From Epiperipatus broadwayi (Eukaryota > Onychophora > Udeonychophora > Euonychophora > Peripatidae), in assembly GCA_028023455.1 (NCBI GenBank), contig JAQFVV010012416.1, positions 6,431,594-6,495,593 on the forward strand: DNA of 64,000 nt, written 5' to 3'. Below are positions 13,101 through 28,100 of this stretch, piece by piece; positions within the stretch are counted from its first letter, which is position 1; each line of letters starts with the position of its first letter. Both the position numbers and the translations under genes were made by a program. The notes below the pieces were generated by a model. It was not told the origin of the DNA and searched no databases. It saw nothing but the letters and a program-made list of their open reading frames with translations.

Positions 13101-16100
13101 TATATGGATATGCTGCCTGCAAAACAATAATTATAATATAATATGGCTTTTCACAGCTGGTTGAGGAAATATTATACTTTTACAGCCTCCGAGACCATGA
13201 TTATTTTTTTATTTTACCCAAATAGATCATCTCACATAGTGGTAACATTCTCAAATTTCAAATTTAAACTAGATAAAACTTGTAAATTTATTCAGTTTCT
13301 ATAATAGAGGCTTAATATTTTTTTTCCCTATTATTCAGTAAATAGATATCGAACTATTCTCAGCTAAAGAATGAAATAGGAGCAAAATTATAAGTTCTTA
13401 CTGTCTTGCATTTGATTAATCTGTCAAATATTGCCTTCCTTATTATTTTTCAAAAATATTTTGGAGAAGTTTTTGTCCTGAAGTGGAATACTTAATGTAT
13501 GTTTATCATTAACTTATATATATATATGTAACCTGAATATTGAGATAGGTATTACTGTATTTGGTATTTATTTCTGATAAAGTTTAATATTTGTTTTTTA
13601 ATTCGTATACTAATGTAATTGTAAAATTATTTTTTATTAATTTTTACAATTTTTTTTTTTTAATTAATATTTATATTTTATCCTTCTAGGTATTTGGTAT
13701 TTTTTGATGATGGTTACGCCCAGTACCTGCAACATGTAGACATTAGACTAGTGTGTGAAATGAGTTAGTATTACTTAGCTTTTATATCTTTAATATATAT
13801 TTATTATTAATTGTTAATTGATTGCTTTGGAAAAAGATATTCAAGAATAGATGTTGTTTTTTTTATGTTCTTTGTAAGTGCATCATTAATGATACTAATT
13901 ATATTTTTGTTAGAGAATTTTTATCATAATAAATTTTAATGATGGCAAGGTATAACATATATATAACTATCAAATAAAGTTGGCTTATGTTTAAAATGTT
14001 AAGGTGTTTTTGAATTCAAGCTATTAGTGTGATATTATAAAAAAAATTAAAGATAGCGGGCTGGAGATGAGGTGAAAGCCATAAGCCAGAAGTAGTCCAG
14101 GGACATCAATATAATAGTACTACCATCCAGTATCCAATGATTACTCAAGCTTAAAATGAATAGTTCTGTGTAGAATGAAGAGAACAGCTTCAAAAATATT
14201 TTTATTCATTTTGAAATTTTAAATATATAGGGAGCATTGCATGGTATTATTATGCAATATCTCCATTATTTTTATTGTGATCTGGATGGATGAAATAAAG
14301 TGTGCAGGGATGAGGTGGAGAAGAGAAGCTAAAGATCGGAGATAGATTGAACTTGGAGAGACCTTCATCCTGCAGTGGATTGATAATGGTTGATGATGAT
14401 ACTTTCATATAGTAAATTTTTTTAAACAATGATTGTATTCAATTTTGTGGAAAAATGGAAATAAATATTTAATTATTACTACCAAAAACTCTCCATCCAA
14501 TTTTGATACATATTTTGATTACTCAAAATTATACTAATTTTAAGAAATACAGCTAAACATATTAGTTTATAGTTACTTTAAAAAAAAAAAATTAATATTG
14601 TATAAGAATGGTTTTAGAAATAATCCCATTTTTATTTCTGAATTGAAAGAATATTAAAAATTGCTGGTTAGCTATCGATTACCAATGTTTTTCAAAAGAT
14701 ATGCTTAAATGGAGAAAATGATTTTGGAATGCAGAAAATTAACCCTGCTGTTTAGTGCAGTGGAAGGATGATGGGCTCGATATCTAAAGGTTCCTAAGTC
14801 AAACCTTATTTGTCACTTTTAGTGTTTGAATGTCATGTGAGCTCTTGAACAATTAACTATTTGATTATATTTTATAAAGTTGATTTACGAAATGAATTGA
14901 TAATTGTAACAATATAAAGTATTGCTTAGCATTATTGTTAAGTGTGTGTGTGATTACAAATTAAATTTGTTTTTGTTTTTTTTTTATTTTAGCATTTTGT
15001 TTATATGTATAAAAACATTTTCTTTGGAATTTTATTTTATTAATATATTATTTTGTAATTTGAAAAAATATTATTTCTTTTTACTTGTGCTCACTGTAAT
15101 TTATGTATATAAATGTTTTTGGAGTGTTTAACCGAAAAAGGGTAACACTTTTTATTACTGTTATAATTTGCTGAAGCATGCTTTAGATGAAAAGACAAGT
15201 TCTATGATTCTGAGCATTAACATCGAAATCATGCTCAGCAAATTATAACAATAATAAAAATTGTATTATCGTTTCTTGATTAAATGTTCAAAACGTTTAT
15301 GTATATTATTTGTAACTTATAATAATTTGGGCTAGGCTTTTAAACACATTTTAATTAATATTATTAATTTAAAAAATCTATTAATAAAAATTGAGAAATT
15401 ATAAATAGATTTTATTTTTTTCTTTAAAATTATATAGAATGCAAACATTATTATATGACCAGCATCCTCTCTTATTCTTCTCTTACTTTTTTTGCATATC
15501 TTCATATATTCATATATGTATTTTTATAATACTTCTTTCATATACACTTCAATGCAAACAAATTTTCTTAAAAAAACTTCTTTATTTTCCTTACAGTTTC
15601 TGATGAAGACTGCTGGACAGTTGAAACTGTAAGGAAAATAAAGAAGTTTTTTAAGAAAATTTGTTTGCATTGAAGTGTATATGAAAGACGTACCACCATA
15701 CTCATGAATAAGTTTGACCTTATGATTTGCAATCCTGGAACCACATAAACTGATCCTAATATGTATTTAAAATGCAAAAAATTTGAAAAATGCAATATTG
15801 AAGACAAACATAAGTTTCAATTTTCATGTTTTCTGCTGTAGGAACATCTTTTTAGTTAAATTATGTTTAATTGTATTTGTTATTATTATTATTTTTTTAT
15901 ATTCAATTTCATGGGTTATACTAATCATGTACCTAAGGGAAATTCCAATTTATGTAAAATTTGACTTATACACAAAAAGTTACAGAATGGATTACTTATG
16001 TAAATTGAAATCAAGCTATATTGATGTTGTTGTTTTTAAATGAATTAACATGGTTTATTTTTGAAACAATATTGTATCAATATTTATATTCAAACCTAAA

Positions 16101-19100
16101 TTTTTGATTCACATGTAAGCATAACAGTTTCAATATCATTTTTTAAAATTTAGTTTTTGATTTTTAGTGGGGTTTTTTTTTTTTTTGATTAGATATATAT
16201 AAGTAGTATTTGGTTGTTCACCTTGTAGTGACCAAGATAAAAAAAATTGATTTGCAGTCATAATGTGTCAGAATGGGCAAACAAATAGTTGATCAAATAA
16301 ATTTTGCCACTGATTTGATTTGGCTCAGTATTTGATATATAAATTTGATCTACGTTGATGCTTGCAAATTTAGACATGCAATTTGCGTAGCGTATAAATT
16401 TAGAAAGTTCAAAGAGCTATCATCATAGAATATATAAAATAAATAATTATCTAAATTTTATTAAGCGAGTACCTCTAATTAATAGAATAACGTCATAAAC
16501 TTTAAAAATTTTACTTTCTGTTATGAATGCTGAGATTCACGAAAGATTTACAAAATAATAATGATGACAGAATTATCTTTATAAAGTTTTCTATAGTTAT
16601 TTTATTATTTCAGGAGGCAAAGTTAACACTTGTTACTTATTTTCGCTTTGCCTAAATGAGAGATGACAAATACGTTGTATAATCTTCAAAAACAAGAACA
16701 AGAAAAAAGAGCTTAACAATTCAATTTATTTAAACATATGTTTTGCATCATTCTTTTCTGGAGTAGCCAATCATATTTTGATAGTTGTTTAGTAGTGTTT
16801 TTCAAAATCAGCAATTATCCTGTTTGTTAAATTATCATTATCTCTTTTTTGGAATTTGAAACATCATTCTTTTTGTTCTTTTTTTATTTATTTAATTAAT
16901 TTTTAAACTAACCAATAACAATTTGTCTCCTCTATACTTTCTTTGTATGTTTGTTATTGTTTTTAATAATGAGTATAAATAAATAAACAAAGTAAGGAGA
17001 GATGCATATTTGGAGTAATAAAAAGAAATAGTGAGGGAGCAAACAGGTGTTATTGATCAGTATCATTGAAAGAATTAAGAGACTGAAGTGGAGTTGGGCT
17101 GGACATATTGCTAGAAAAAAAATGATAATAATGGACAGTTGAAATTAAACTGGATTCCAAGAGATTGTCAAAGATCTAGAAAGAGCCCACATATGAGATG
17201 GATGAATGAAATAAGTAAGTGTGCTGGGGTGATATGGAGAAGAGAGACTAGAGATTGGAGAAGATGGATTGAACTTGGAGAGATCTTTATCTGTTTGAAA
17301 ATGATGATGATGATAAATATAATGGGGTTTTTTTTAAGTTAGATAACAATATGTAATTGTTTTAAAGAATATTAAATGTGTAAGTTAAAAATAAGCCATT
17401 CTGGAGTTGAAATACATTATTGTTTTTTTAACAAATAAAAAATAAGAAGTCATTGAATTTTTGTTATAGAGATAGGCAAACAGTTGAAATCATGTTAATT
17501 CTAAACAGAGAAATGCATATTTTGTAAATAGTAAATCAAATTACTTCTTTGGTATTTGGATTATCTGATGATGAAAATAATTATTAAGATATTAGAGTGG
17601 AATTGCAATGGCTAAACAAGTTTTTAATAATAGGAGACTATAAAGTGGTCCATTAAAGTTGGATTTAAGAAAGCATTTGATGATGTTTTATTTTGGAATG
17701 CAATTTTATATGGAGAAAAGACATGGACCATTACAAATAAAAACCACACCAGTCTTGTTTCATAAGACAAATGATTATGCTATCTCTGCATAGTCATAAA
17801 TATTATGAACATGGCAATTCAAATTTCCGAAGAAAGACTAAAAATAAAAAGAAAGGCAAAAGAACAAAAAGTTGAAATTGAATTCTGTGATGACTACAAG
17901 CCAATCCACAAAGCACAAATATATCCATGCATATATGATGCTATTTATTTGATGTGATATTGTCTTCTAACTTCTACAGCAAACTCTTGCTTAAATGTAG
18001 ATTTTTTTGGGATTGTATTCTCAACTGCATTCTCCAAATAAAAGCAATCAAGATTGATTATTTTTAGAATGTTTTTTATAATATACTTTTTATAAAAACT
18101 ATTCTCAAGTTTACTTTGCATTAACTTCGCATGTTTAGCACCATAAAGCATGCAGATTCACTATCATCACATCCCATAGCTGAAAATTGATCTTGATTTT
18201 CAGAATTTTATGGATCGTCTTCAAATAAAAAATTTTCATGTGTTTATGTTATATTAATTAGAAGTCTAAATTTGGAAAAAAACAGGCTTATAAATAGCTT
18301 ATTTAGTTAGAGTTATAACATTTTGATGAAATATATTATATTTTAACATGTTAAATGGGTTTACATATCAAATTTTGTTTGACTCTTCAATATCTATTGT
18401 TTTTACTAAAAAGCTACAAAGATATTACATTGATTCACACTCTTCAACTGATAAATAATTAAGCTAAAAATTTGCTGAAGATTTTTTTTTGTCTATTACT
18501 GACAAATAAAGCTTTTTTTTTTTTATATATTTAATTCCTAAGCAAAAGACTTTATAGATTGCATTTCAAAACATTAACTGTGGTTTCTGTAAATTATCTT
18601 ATGAGTTGTATAAGAATTGCGTAATCAGGATATAGTAGATATAGAAGCTAAAGAAGTTTAATTTAATTATCAAACTAGATGTCAAATTTTTGTACCTGTC
18701 ATTGCTAAATCTATATCTTCTTTACACTTGTTATAATCAGATCTGTAATTCATCTTCATATCTGCTTAATGAGTCTAGAACAAATTATTTCAAGTAGATT
18801 TGTCTATGAAATCATTGTGACTGCATAGTTCTCAGTTACCTTATCCTGACCATAAATCCAGTTGTGTGTGAAATCGTTATTCTTTTGTTATTTTTACTAT
18901 TATAATTGTGTTTTTATAATATAACTTACATTGTTTTACTGTATATTCGAATATTCAACCATTATCAGTTTACTATAAGATGTCTTCTCCTTGATACCCA
19001 GCAAACTTCCTTATTTTATTCATCCATCTCATATGTCTCATCCTAGATCTTTTACAATCTCTTGAGATCTATTTTAAAACTTCAATTGTCCATCTATTAT

Positions 19101-22100
19101 TATCTTTTCTATTAATATGTCCAGTCCAACTTTCATTTTGTCTTCTAATTTTTTTCACTTATGTCAATGATATTTATTTTTCTGTCATCCATTATATTTC
19201 ATTTTTGATCTTTTCTTATTATTCCTAACATTTATCTTATCATAATTCTGTATTGTTCTTATATAAATATCCAAGTCTCAGATCTTGATAGAACACACTT
19301 ATTAAAAAAAATTTTCAAACACATAGGTATATTTTCTATTACGCCTATTTTTTTTAATATTATTTTTACTGAAAGCATTTCATCCAAGTTTAATTCTGTG
19401 ATTAATTTCATTCATTTTGTTTCCATTTTTATTAATAATCTAACTTAGGTATTTGTAGTTGTTACCTTCTTTTAACTCGACATTATCAGTCTTTTATTTT
19501 TTCCTAAAAAAATCCATTGAAAATTACTCTTTTTTAGCATTTATCTTTAGTCTTACTTTTATTTTGCAATATTTCTTGAAGATCTGAAGCATTAATTATA
19601 AAAACCTATCTGCAAAATCTAAAAGTCTTAAATAATCTCTCATTTACTTTTATCCCTTTAACTTTCCATTGTAATCCACAAAATACTTGTAAAATTGCTA
19701 TAGAAAGTTTAGGAGATATGGAATCACCTTGTCATACATCCTTCCAATGTTAATCTTCTTAGTACCACCATGTAGTATAATCATTGGTATTGCATCATGA
19801 TAAATATTTATTATAAATAACAATATTCCAAGTCTATATTTTGATGATACAATTGCTTTAATCGTAGAAATATTTATAGAAGAAAATGATTTTTCTTAAT
19901 CTAGAAATTCAAACCATAAAACCAACTCATATTTATTTGTACTGTCTATAACTTCTTTCAATATCTGGATGTGACCTACCAATTTTAAATGATGTTTGTT
20001 CATTTGGTTGGTTAGAATCCAAAGTTCTCTGTAGACAAGTTGTAATTATCTTGGTAAATATTTTGCATAGAACTAATATAATACCAATAAGTCTGTAGTT
20101 TCTAATATCTTTTTTTATTATCTGTCTTAAATATCATGATTACTACTGCATTCTTTCATGGTACATTTTTATCATTTAGACATTTGATATATAACTTTGT
20201 GAATAATTCTTATATTTCTTCGCCTGCTTTTAAGATATTAGTAGTAATTCCATCATTCTTTGGAGCTTTTCTCTTCTTCGTAGATTTAATTGCATATCTT
20301 CTATCATTTAAAATACTGGCCAATTCATAATATATAATAACTGTAGAGGGTATTATATTTTTTTGATACTTATAACTATAGAACTCTTCCACATATTTCA
20401 TGATGTCATCTCTCTCTTTAATAATAATTTCATCTTTTTTTTTTATTGCAGAAATAACTTTTCTTCCTTACACTTTTGAGACTTTTATTTTTAACTATAG
20501 CTTTTTTTGTCTATTCACATTTATATTTTCTTATATTATTATTTCATTTTCATATCATTGTGCAAAACTCTACATATTTAATTCTTCTTAATGATCTATT
20601 TTTTAAAATGTTCATTCTTCATGCATTCTCTTGTGATATATTAATATTTACTGGTCAATTGCTGCTTTTTTGTACCATCTGTCTTTCTTGTAGTTCTTAA
20701 TAAAGGATCAGTTATTATCTTACTGATTACAGCCAAGCCTAAATCATTGTGAAAGTCTGCTAGTATTTTAAAATGATTTATAAGTTCTCATTTAGAGTCA
20801 TTATAGTGTTCCTGAAGGTTAGGAATATCGACTGATAATACCATCTTATCTTAATAGTTTTTATCTCTCTAGATTTGCATTAACACTTACATTATGTTTC
20901 ACTAATTGATGGTCATTTTCTGTGTTAAATCTATTAAGAACATTATAAGCTTGAAATACCTTTTTTCTTTTAGTCAAATATAATCCAATTCCGCTGTATC
21001 TTGGACGCTTCTGTGTCCATTTTTTTAAAAAAAAAAAAAGAATTCATAATATTCAGTTTTCCTGTAAACTCCATAACTCTATGCTCTCTCTCATTTCTAT
21101 CACTTTATTAAAGTTACCCACAGTATTTTCATTTTTTTGATCAAAAGCAACTCTTCACAATAAGAAGTTATTGAGATTTAACTTCTAGATTATCTGCATT
21201 TAGTATCTTTCATTAATTTTGAATAATCGATCTTCCCACTCTACCTGATATATCCCATTTTACTTATGCTTCCAATATTTTTCCCTTTGTAATAAAGACC
21301 GTAATTACTTTTTAAATTGTCTCTTCACCTTTTTTTTTTAACTTCATGAAGTTCAACAATATTCCGTTTAACTTTAGACAATTCTTTTTCCAATTCGAGC
21401 AATCTTCTTTCACTTAAAAGTGATTTGCAGTTGTAGATAGCTAAATAAAAGATGTTTGTTGGATATATCAGTTTGGATCCACAAGCAGGATTTTTAGCAT
21501 CTTTCCCCTTCAGCTCTCAACCATACCTAGGCTGATGGCTTTCCAGTCATCTAGGAATAAGAGTCATAATTAGTTTTGTCTGTCATTCACATATATATTG
21601 ATCCTGCCTTCAAAGAAATTCAATTGATATTTCAGTTAAGAATTATCAGACAATTGAGAAGAGGGACCATGGTGTTTCCTGACCTTAAACTCAGAATAAA
21701 AAGTCTGTAAATTCAGCATGTTAGCTGACATGCAGATGCGAAGCCCATCAATGTTTGTTTATTATACGAATAATAGGATATAGTAAATAACAATTGCAAT
21801 GACAAGAATGTATGGAGTGGACATTAGGAATTTGCTTTACTTGGTTTCTTTAAATTCTCAAAGAGAATCTCCTTTCAGTTAACAGCAAATTTATTTCTTC
21901 AATTATTTTGTATTTAAAGATACTTTTGTTGGCTAATAAATGTTTTTATATATTTATTTATTGTTTATGTCATTGTATGTTAATTTTCAAGTTTTTTTTC
22001 TTAAACTATTATGATATTCTTTAGTAATCCCAATAATATTTGTATTTGTTACTTTTCCTACACTTTTTATTTTATTTATGTTAATTTTTGAATACTTTCA

Positions 22101-25100
22101 GATGTCTCATATATGGTATAATGCATAGCACAAAAATTTCAGAAACATATTTGACATCTGTCCACATTTCAGTAATATAATGCCAATCTTATGAAATGGC
22201 TATTTATAAACAATTATTATATCAGGGTACTAAGTTTTGGGATAGAAAAAAAAAGAAAGCTGCTATATTAAAGTATCTTTAATATCACATGATCACTATT
22301 TCTTAAGCTAGCACATAACCGTTATTAAAACAGGCAGCACTCTCCACACAGTAGTGCCACTCAGTGCCAACCAGAGTAATCAATGGATGCCAGAAGGCTT
22401 ATGCATAAAATCCCCATCTAGTGCCTACTCATCCAATATCAGGTCCAAAGCTCCTCACTGATGAAGGCCACAACCAGAAACTAGTCTGGGGATATTGGAT
22501 GCGTAGGCATTAGATGGGGATTTTATGCACAAGCCTTCTGTCCATTGATTACTCTGAGTGGCACTACTGTATGGAGAGTTGCCTGTTTTAATATCTTTAA
22601 TATATGATACATATGTTTATATTTAAAGCATTTTGGGTAAAAATACGATTAATTATTTATTACTCATAGTTTTAGTGCTATAGCCTTAATCTCACAATAA
22701 TTTAATAATTATCACCTTGCGTCCTTTTCACTAAATGAGAACTTCGAAAATAATATTTATTACAGGAATTAATCTGAAAATAAAAAAAAATACGATAGTA
22801 ATCAAAAATATGTCATTTTAATCTAACTCCAGATATTTTAAACAGCATAGCCTAAAAATCTGTGTGTCTGTTAATAATAGATAGTTAATATTTTGTGGAT
22901 AATTATATTGTTTAGTTAAAGGCTTACTAATGAACTAGAATATATTGTATTCTGTAGATAGGTATTCTTTTAAGCTTAATTATATTTTGGTCAGGACATT
23001 TAAAATATATAAGTTATACCCCAAAAACTTGATCTGAGTCAAGCCACTGTGAAAAGGTATTTTTAAACCAAATATATTCTAACTTAATAGCACTGACTTA
23101 ACTTTCAGCAACTTCTCGCCAGAATCATATATAAGTGAATAATTAATGAAATATAATATAAATCTTTATTATATAATAATAACAACTTGTAAATACATCA
23201 CAGAAAAATTATATATATAAAAGCCTTTTTCGGTAATTCTCAATTTTTTTACCCTTCTCAATATGATATCTCGTAAAAAAATTGAGAATTACCGAAAAAG
23301 GCTTTTATATATATAATTTTTCTGTGATGTATTTACAAGTTGTTATTATTATATAATAAAGATTTATATTATATTTCATTGATTATAAGATAAACAACAT
23401 AAAGGAGTATTATTTCTTAGAATTAAGTGAATAATTATGTTTTTATTATTTTTACATGTGTGTTTTTGGGATAACCTAAGCTTGCCAAATGTTTGATACA
23501 GATAATAGAAATTGGCTCCCAAAGATAGTGAATGGCTGAATCTTAAATGCCCACTGATAAATTCAAAACATTTAAAAGAAATTTGCATCATCATAATGTG
23601 GTAGCATTGCTTCTCCTCTCCCCAATCAATCAGTGCCTAAGAACACCCTATCACTCTGGCTCTGGATATATTTAAACAATTGAATAAGTTTTCTTTAATG
23701 TTATATAATGAGCGTGCTAATAGCTCTTAACAAACTTTTTCTAAATATCCCTATCCCCAGACTGGTTTCTGGCTGCTGCCTTTTGTAAAAAGTTTTGTTT
23801 AAATTTTACTAAGATGTTCAGAATTCTATTTAAAAAAAAGTGCAAAGGAAGTATATAATTTAATGTTTTATTATTATATTGTGCAAAGAATAAGTTTTAA
23901 TAAAGTACCTATTATATATTAAACCTAAAGATATATGACATTTCAATAATAAATTGGTTATTAAATAAGTATGGGACTATAAACTGTCTCGAAAGCGCTT
24001 GGCGGTAACTTTTGATAATTTTACGTACATTGAATAGCTTCATTATATGTGCGCAGAGCACATATATATATTAATTGATTTCAAACGCTAATGAAGTAAA
24101 GCCTTAACTATTTAAATAAACTAAGGGAAATATAGAGAAGTCATTAGCAAGATAAATTTCTTTAAAAAAATCTGTTATATGTATATATATTTTATGATTA
24201 GTCACTTTCTCACAAATATTTTGTACTATGTATTTTTGTATTGTAATGATAATATCATGTGGTAAATGTGCAAGTTATAAGGTAGAAAAGTTAGTCTTTT
24301 TGTTTTTGTTAGCATTCCATTTCTATACGTAATCTATCTTATAAATCTTAATTATTATTAATCATTATGATCTGTAACAATGGTATGCAAAACTTGTAGG
24401 TATATCTACTCTTTTTTCTTATTATACTTACTTATTAATATTAATTTTCATTATTTTAAATACTGCTAGGTTATGTAACCAAACTTTTTTTTCAGTTTAT
24501 CAATGCAATTCTTGTTTAAATTGCATTATATTACAACTATACCCCAATATAAAAATTCCATACCACCCTCTCTTATATTTTGTGAACACTTTTCATTGAT
24601 TAGAAGCGCTAGAGAAATTAAGCATTTAGATTTTATTCCTACATTGATAGTGCACTCTCTTTATATATATATTGTTAATATGATCTGTTTATTTTTAAGC
24701 TTGAATTAATTTTGTTATTATTATATTGTAAATTGTTATAGCTAGAGTAGAAAATTAATTTTTTTGGTATATGTATTTTTAGGTCAGAATGTTTGGGATG
24801 ACATTCATCCTGATTCTCGAGATTTTATAAGAGAATACTTACAGCAGTATCCAGAGGTAAATTTAAAAATGCATTTATAACATTTTTTTGTTGCACGCCT
24901 AGAATTTAAAATGGTATATATTGCATTAACGTTTAATGTAAATATATGAACAGTTTAAAGTTTTCATTAAAAAGAAGTCTGCTAAATAAAATCATTCCTA
25001 TGAATGATTTTTGATTAGTGTAATATCCTTGAATGTAATTAATTTTATATTTAACAGAAAATACAGACTTTTATTCTGAAGTGTATTTTTCCTGCTTCAA

Positions 25101-28100
25101 AGTTTTAACTGATTTTCAGGTTGGTGAGAATTGGAATATAGATTTTAATATTTCTATTATTAGTTAAAGAAGAAGAATGAAATTTAAATATTTACCGATA
25201 TCAATTTTATCTAAACAACTTCTTGCTGCAAGTTATTCTAGATTTTAAATAATACCAAAATTATGATAAGCATCATGATTGTAAAGGTATATTATTTTGA
25301 TAGCAAAATTATAGGATTTATGAATTGTATGAAGAATAATGTGTCATTGAAAATTTGTGGACATGGAAGTAGTTTTAAAAATATCAATGAATTATGCAAT
25401 TAATGTGGAAATCCATTCAATGGTTAGCATATTCAAAGAAATCATACATTGTTATATCAAAGAAAGAAATCTTGATAGAAAATGCACATTATGCAAGTAA
25501 GATTATTCTCAAAATTATTCGATACAGATTAGAGTGTTAGATCGAAAAAGAATCACTTGATATAAATGCTGATTTTAGGAAAGATTGAGAAATAGAAGAC
25601 AACATTGCTAGTGATTGATGAGTAACTAGAAAGGCCCAGGAATATCATGTGCTTTATATATTATAGAAAAATCTTTGATTCAGTAGATCTTTGTTAAATT
25701 ATTGGTTCGAAAAAGTGTTGCAAGGAAAATATTTGGTTGTTTTTATGAGGATTTTACAGATTAAAAGCTAATTATAAAATGAACTACAGTGAAACTTTGT
25801 ATATTTCACATTAACAGAAGAGTTGGACAAGACTGCATATTATCCTACTTTATGATGAATATATAATGAAGGAAGCCAGAACGAACAAAGAAATATGTAT
25901 GCTTTTAGATTGGTAGAAGAAATATTAACAATTTTATAAATACTGATGACATCGCACTTATTGTAGAAAATATATATCAAGACTGTCATTAAGAACACAA
26001 TGAAGTAATAGGATTTTGTTTAAATATATAGAAGACAAAGATTATGATAGTAGTTATCAGTGATTGGTTTCAAAATTGCTAATGAAAGCATGAAGTAGTT
26101 GGTAGTTTTTGTCTTCTCAGATTATTAATCAATTTAAAGGATACAGCTGTTAAGAGATCATTGGAGATAAAAAGTGATCAGAGATTTTTAGATATAAGGA
26201 TATAATTTTATATCTTTAAAATTTAAGATCAGAATTGTCCAAGCCTTGAATATTCTCTTTGGGTGAAGATGTTAGGAAAAGTATTGATGCTTCTAAATTC
26301 TGGTGCTAATAGTTGCTGGATCAGACGAGACCTGAATTTTTGTTTGAAGTATAATTTATAAAATTGAAATTTTCTTGAGTACTAATTATGAAGTGAGGTT
26401 ATTTATTGAAAACTATAAATGCTTTGTAAAATTGTTAGAGCAAAAAACGGATCATGATAACCAGCAATGAGATGATGAACACAGTTATGAAAATTCTTTG
26501 AGCAGATAAATTGTTACATTTTTTTTTGACTAATGTGAATTGTAAAAACTGACATTAAAAAAGATTTTAAATGTTTTTTAGGAAGTTTAAATTTGATTTT
26601 CTATTTAAGATGGTAAAAAGGTCAATAACTAATTACAGCTTTATTATAATTACATTAGTATTTATTATAATAACGTGAAAGCTAAACACCTTCAAACAGA
26701 TACGCTTTAAAAATGCTTAATTGACAGCCAATCAGATGGAATAATGGCAAACTTGGGGTCCCATGTGATGCCATTATTCCATCTGATTGGCTGTCAATTA
26801 AGCATTTTTAAAGCGTATCTGTTTGAAGGTGTTTAGCTTTCACGTTATTATATTATCTGTTTACGCTTAAATTTAATATATTTACATTAGTATTTATTGT
26901 AAATAATTCCAAATTTAGTTATTATATATTTCTAATCAAATAATGGATTTTTTTTTTTTTTAAAGAGACCAATGGTAAGATTACAGAAAGACCAAATTGT
27001 TAAAACTGAATGGAATGGATCTTGGTAAGATTCGTTTTCATTTAAATACTCAGTCATTTTCCACAATTATATTAATATAATATTAATACTAATTAAAATA
27101 TTAGGTGGACTGCTCGTGTTCAAGAAGTAGATGCTAGTTTGGTGAAAATGTTTTTTGTAGCAGATAAAAGAACAGAATGGATCTATCGAGGCTCAACACG
27201 ATTAGAACCACTTTTTACTGAATTGGTAATAGAATTGATGTATTGATTTTATATTTTTATTTATCAAATTCATTTATTCTTTAATTAATAATTTATTTAT
27301 ATATCTATCTGTTCAATAGGCTAAGGCTGAAGCCAATAAGACTGCAGGTCGATTTCGACGTCATCTTGTTGATTTTCGTAGCAAAAAGTTACCTTATGTT
27401 GAATATACGAGAGGTGTTGAAGAGCCTGTTATTAATACTCCTAGACCAAGTAAGATATAGTATAATTATATGTAACTAAGAGAAAATAAGAATAATTTTA
27501 TAATAAATATTCTTATTTCTTTGTTTGATTATTAAAATATTTTACATTTTTAAATCTAATAAATTTGTAATTAATAATTTTTAAGGCATTTGTTTTTTAA
27601 TCAGTTTTTTAGAATCGTATTCAATCTGAATAATAAACTTTTGCATGAGCGTGAATAAATTGTTTTGGCATAGCTTTTTTAAAAAATAGTTTTAGACCTA
27701 ATTGATAGGTTTTTTTTTAGCAACAAAGAAAATTTGAATGGAAGTAGATATTTTATAATTTTATTCTGTATACAAACAAAAATAAAATTTCTTTCTTTCA
27801 TTATTAATGATTGATGTGTGCAATCCTTTATTTTTTACTTTTAAACTTTATGTTGTGTCTTTTTTTAAAAAAAACAGAATCAACTTAAAAATGTATGGAT
27901 TAGTGTTCAGAAGTTGAGTTCAGGACTTTTCCTGTTACAATTAAAAATTCCAGTCGAAAAGTATGTTTTAGATAATATTTTTTATTACATTTTCTAATTA
28001 CACTTTCCATATGCATAAAATCATCCTCAAAATTATTATTGCATTTCATGTTTTCCCCAGCATTTTTTTAATTTTTTCATTTTTATTTTTGAATTCCATT

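Larger units (their letters stand above)
9395..13689 (+). other. SETDB1 intron, 4.3 kb
   Basis: Contains family B copies at 10636-10820, 11030-11280 and 12281-12530. The 9690-9960 stretch is somewhat richer in G+C and holds no exon I can recognise. A short ATTT tandem run lies near 10110-10140. Otherwise nothing beyond AT-rich sequence. Confidence 0.6.
13764..24782 (+). other. SETDB1 intron, 11 kb
   Basis: Filled with repeats: LINE 3' ends at 14270-14402 and 16990-17330, an RT relic at 17650-17755, a 2.6-kb RTE relic on the - strand at 18955-21545, family B copy B5 at 22283-22583, a family A fragment at 23710-23790, and palindromes at 15149-15260, 15541-15681 and 23145-23380. No host exon was recognised. 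The ORF at 24503-24709 has no recognisable features. Confidence 0.6.
24857..26965 (+). other. SETDB1 intron, 2.1 kb
   Basis: Mostly occupied by an RT relic (about 25400-26480) and a perfect palindrome (26666-26852). Nothing else was recognised. Confidence 0.6.

Noticed and set aside
24030-24075. Small palindrome ATATGTGCGCAGAGCACATAT
   Set aside because: Too short and isolated to distinguish from chance in AT-rich DNA.
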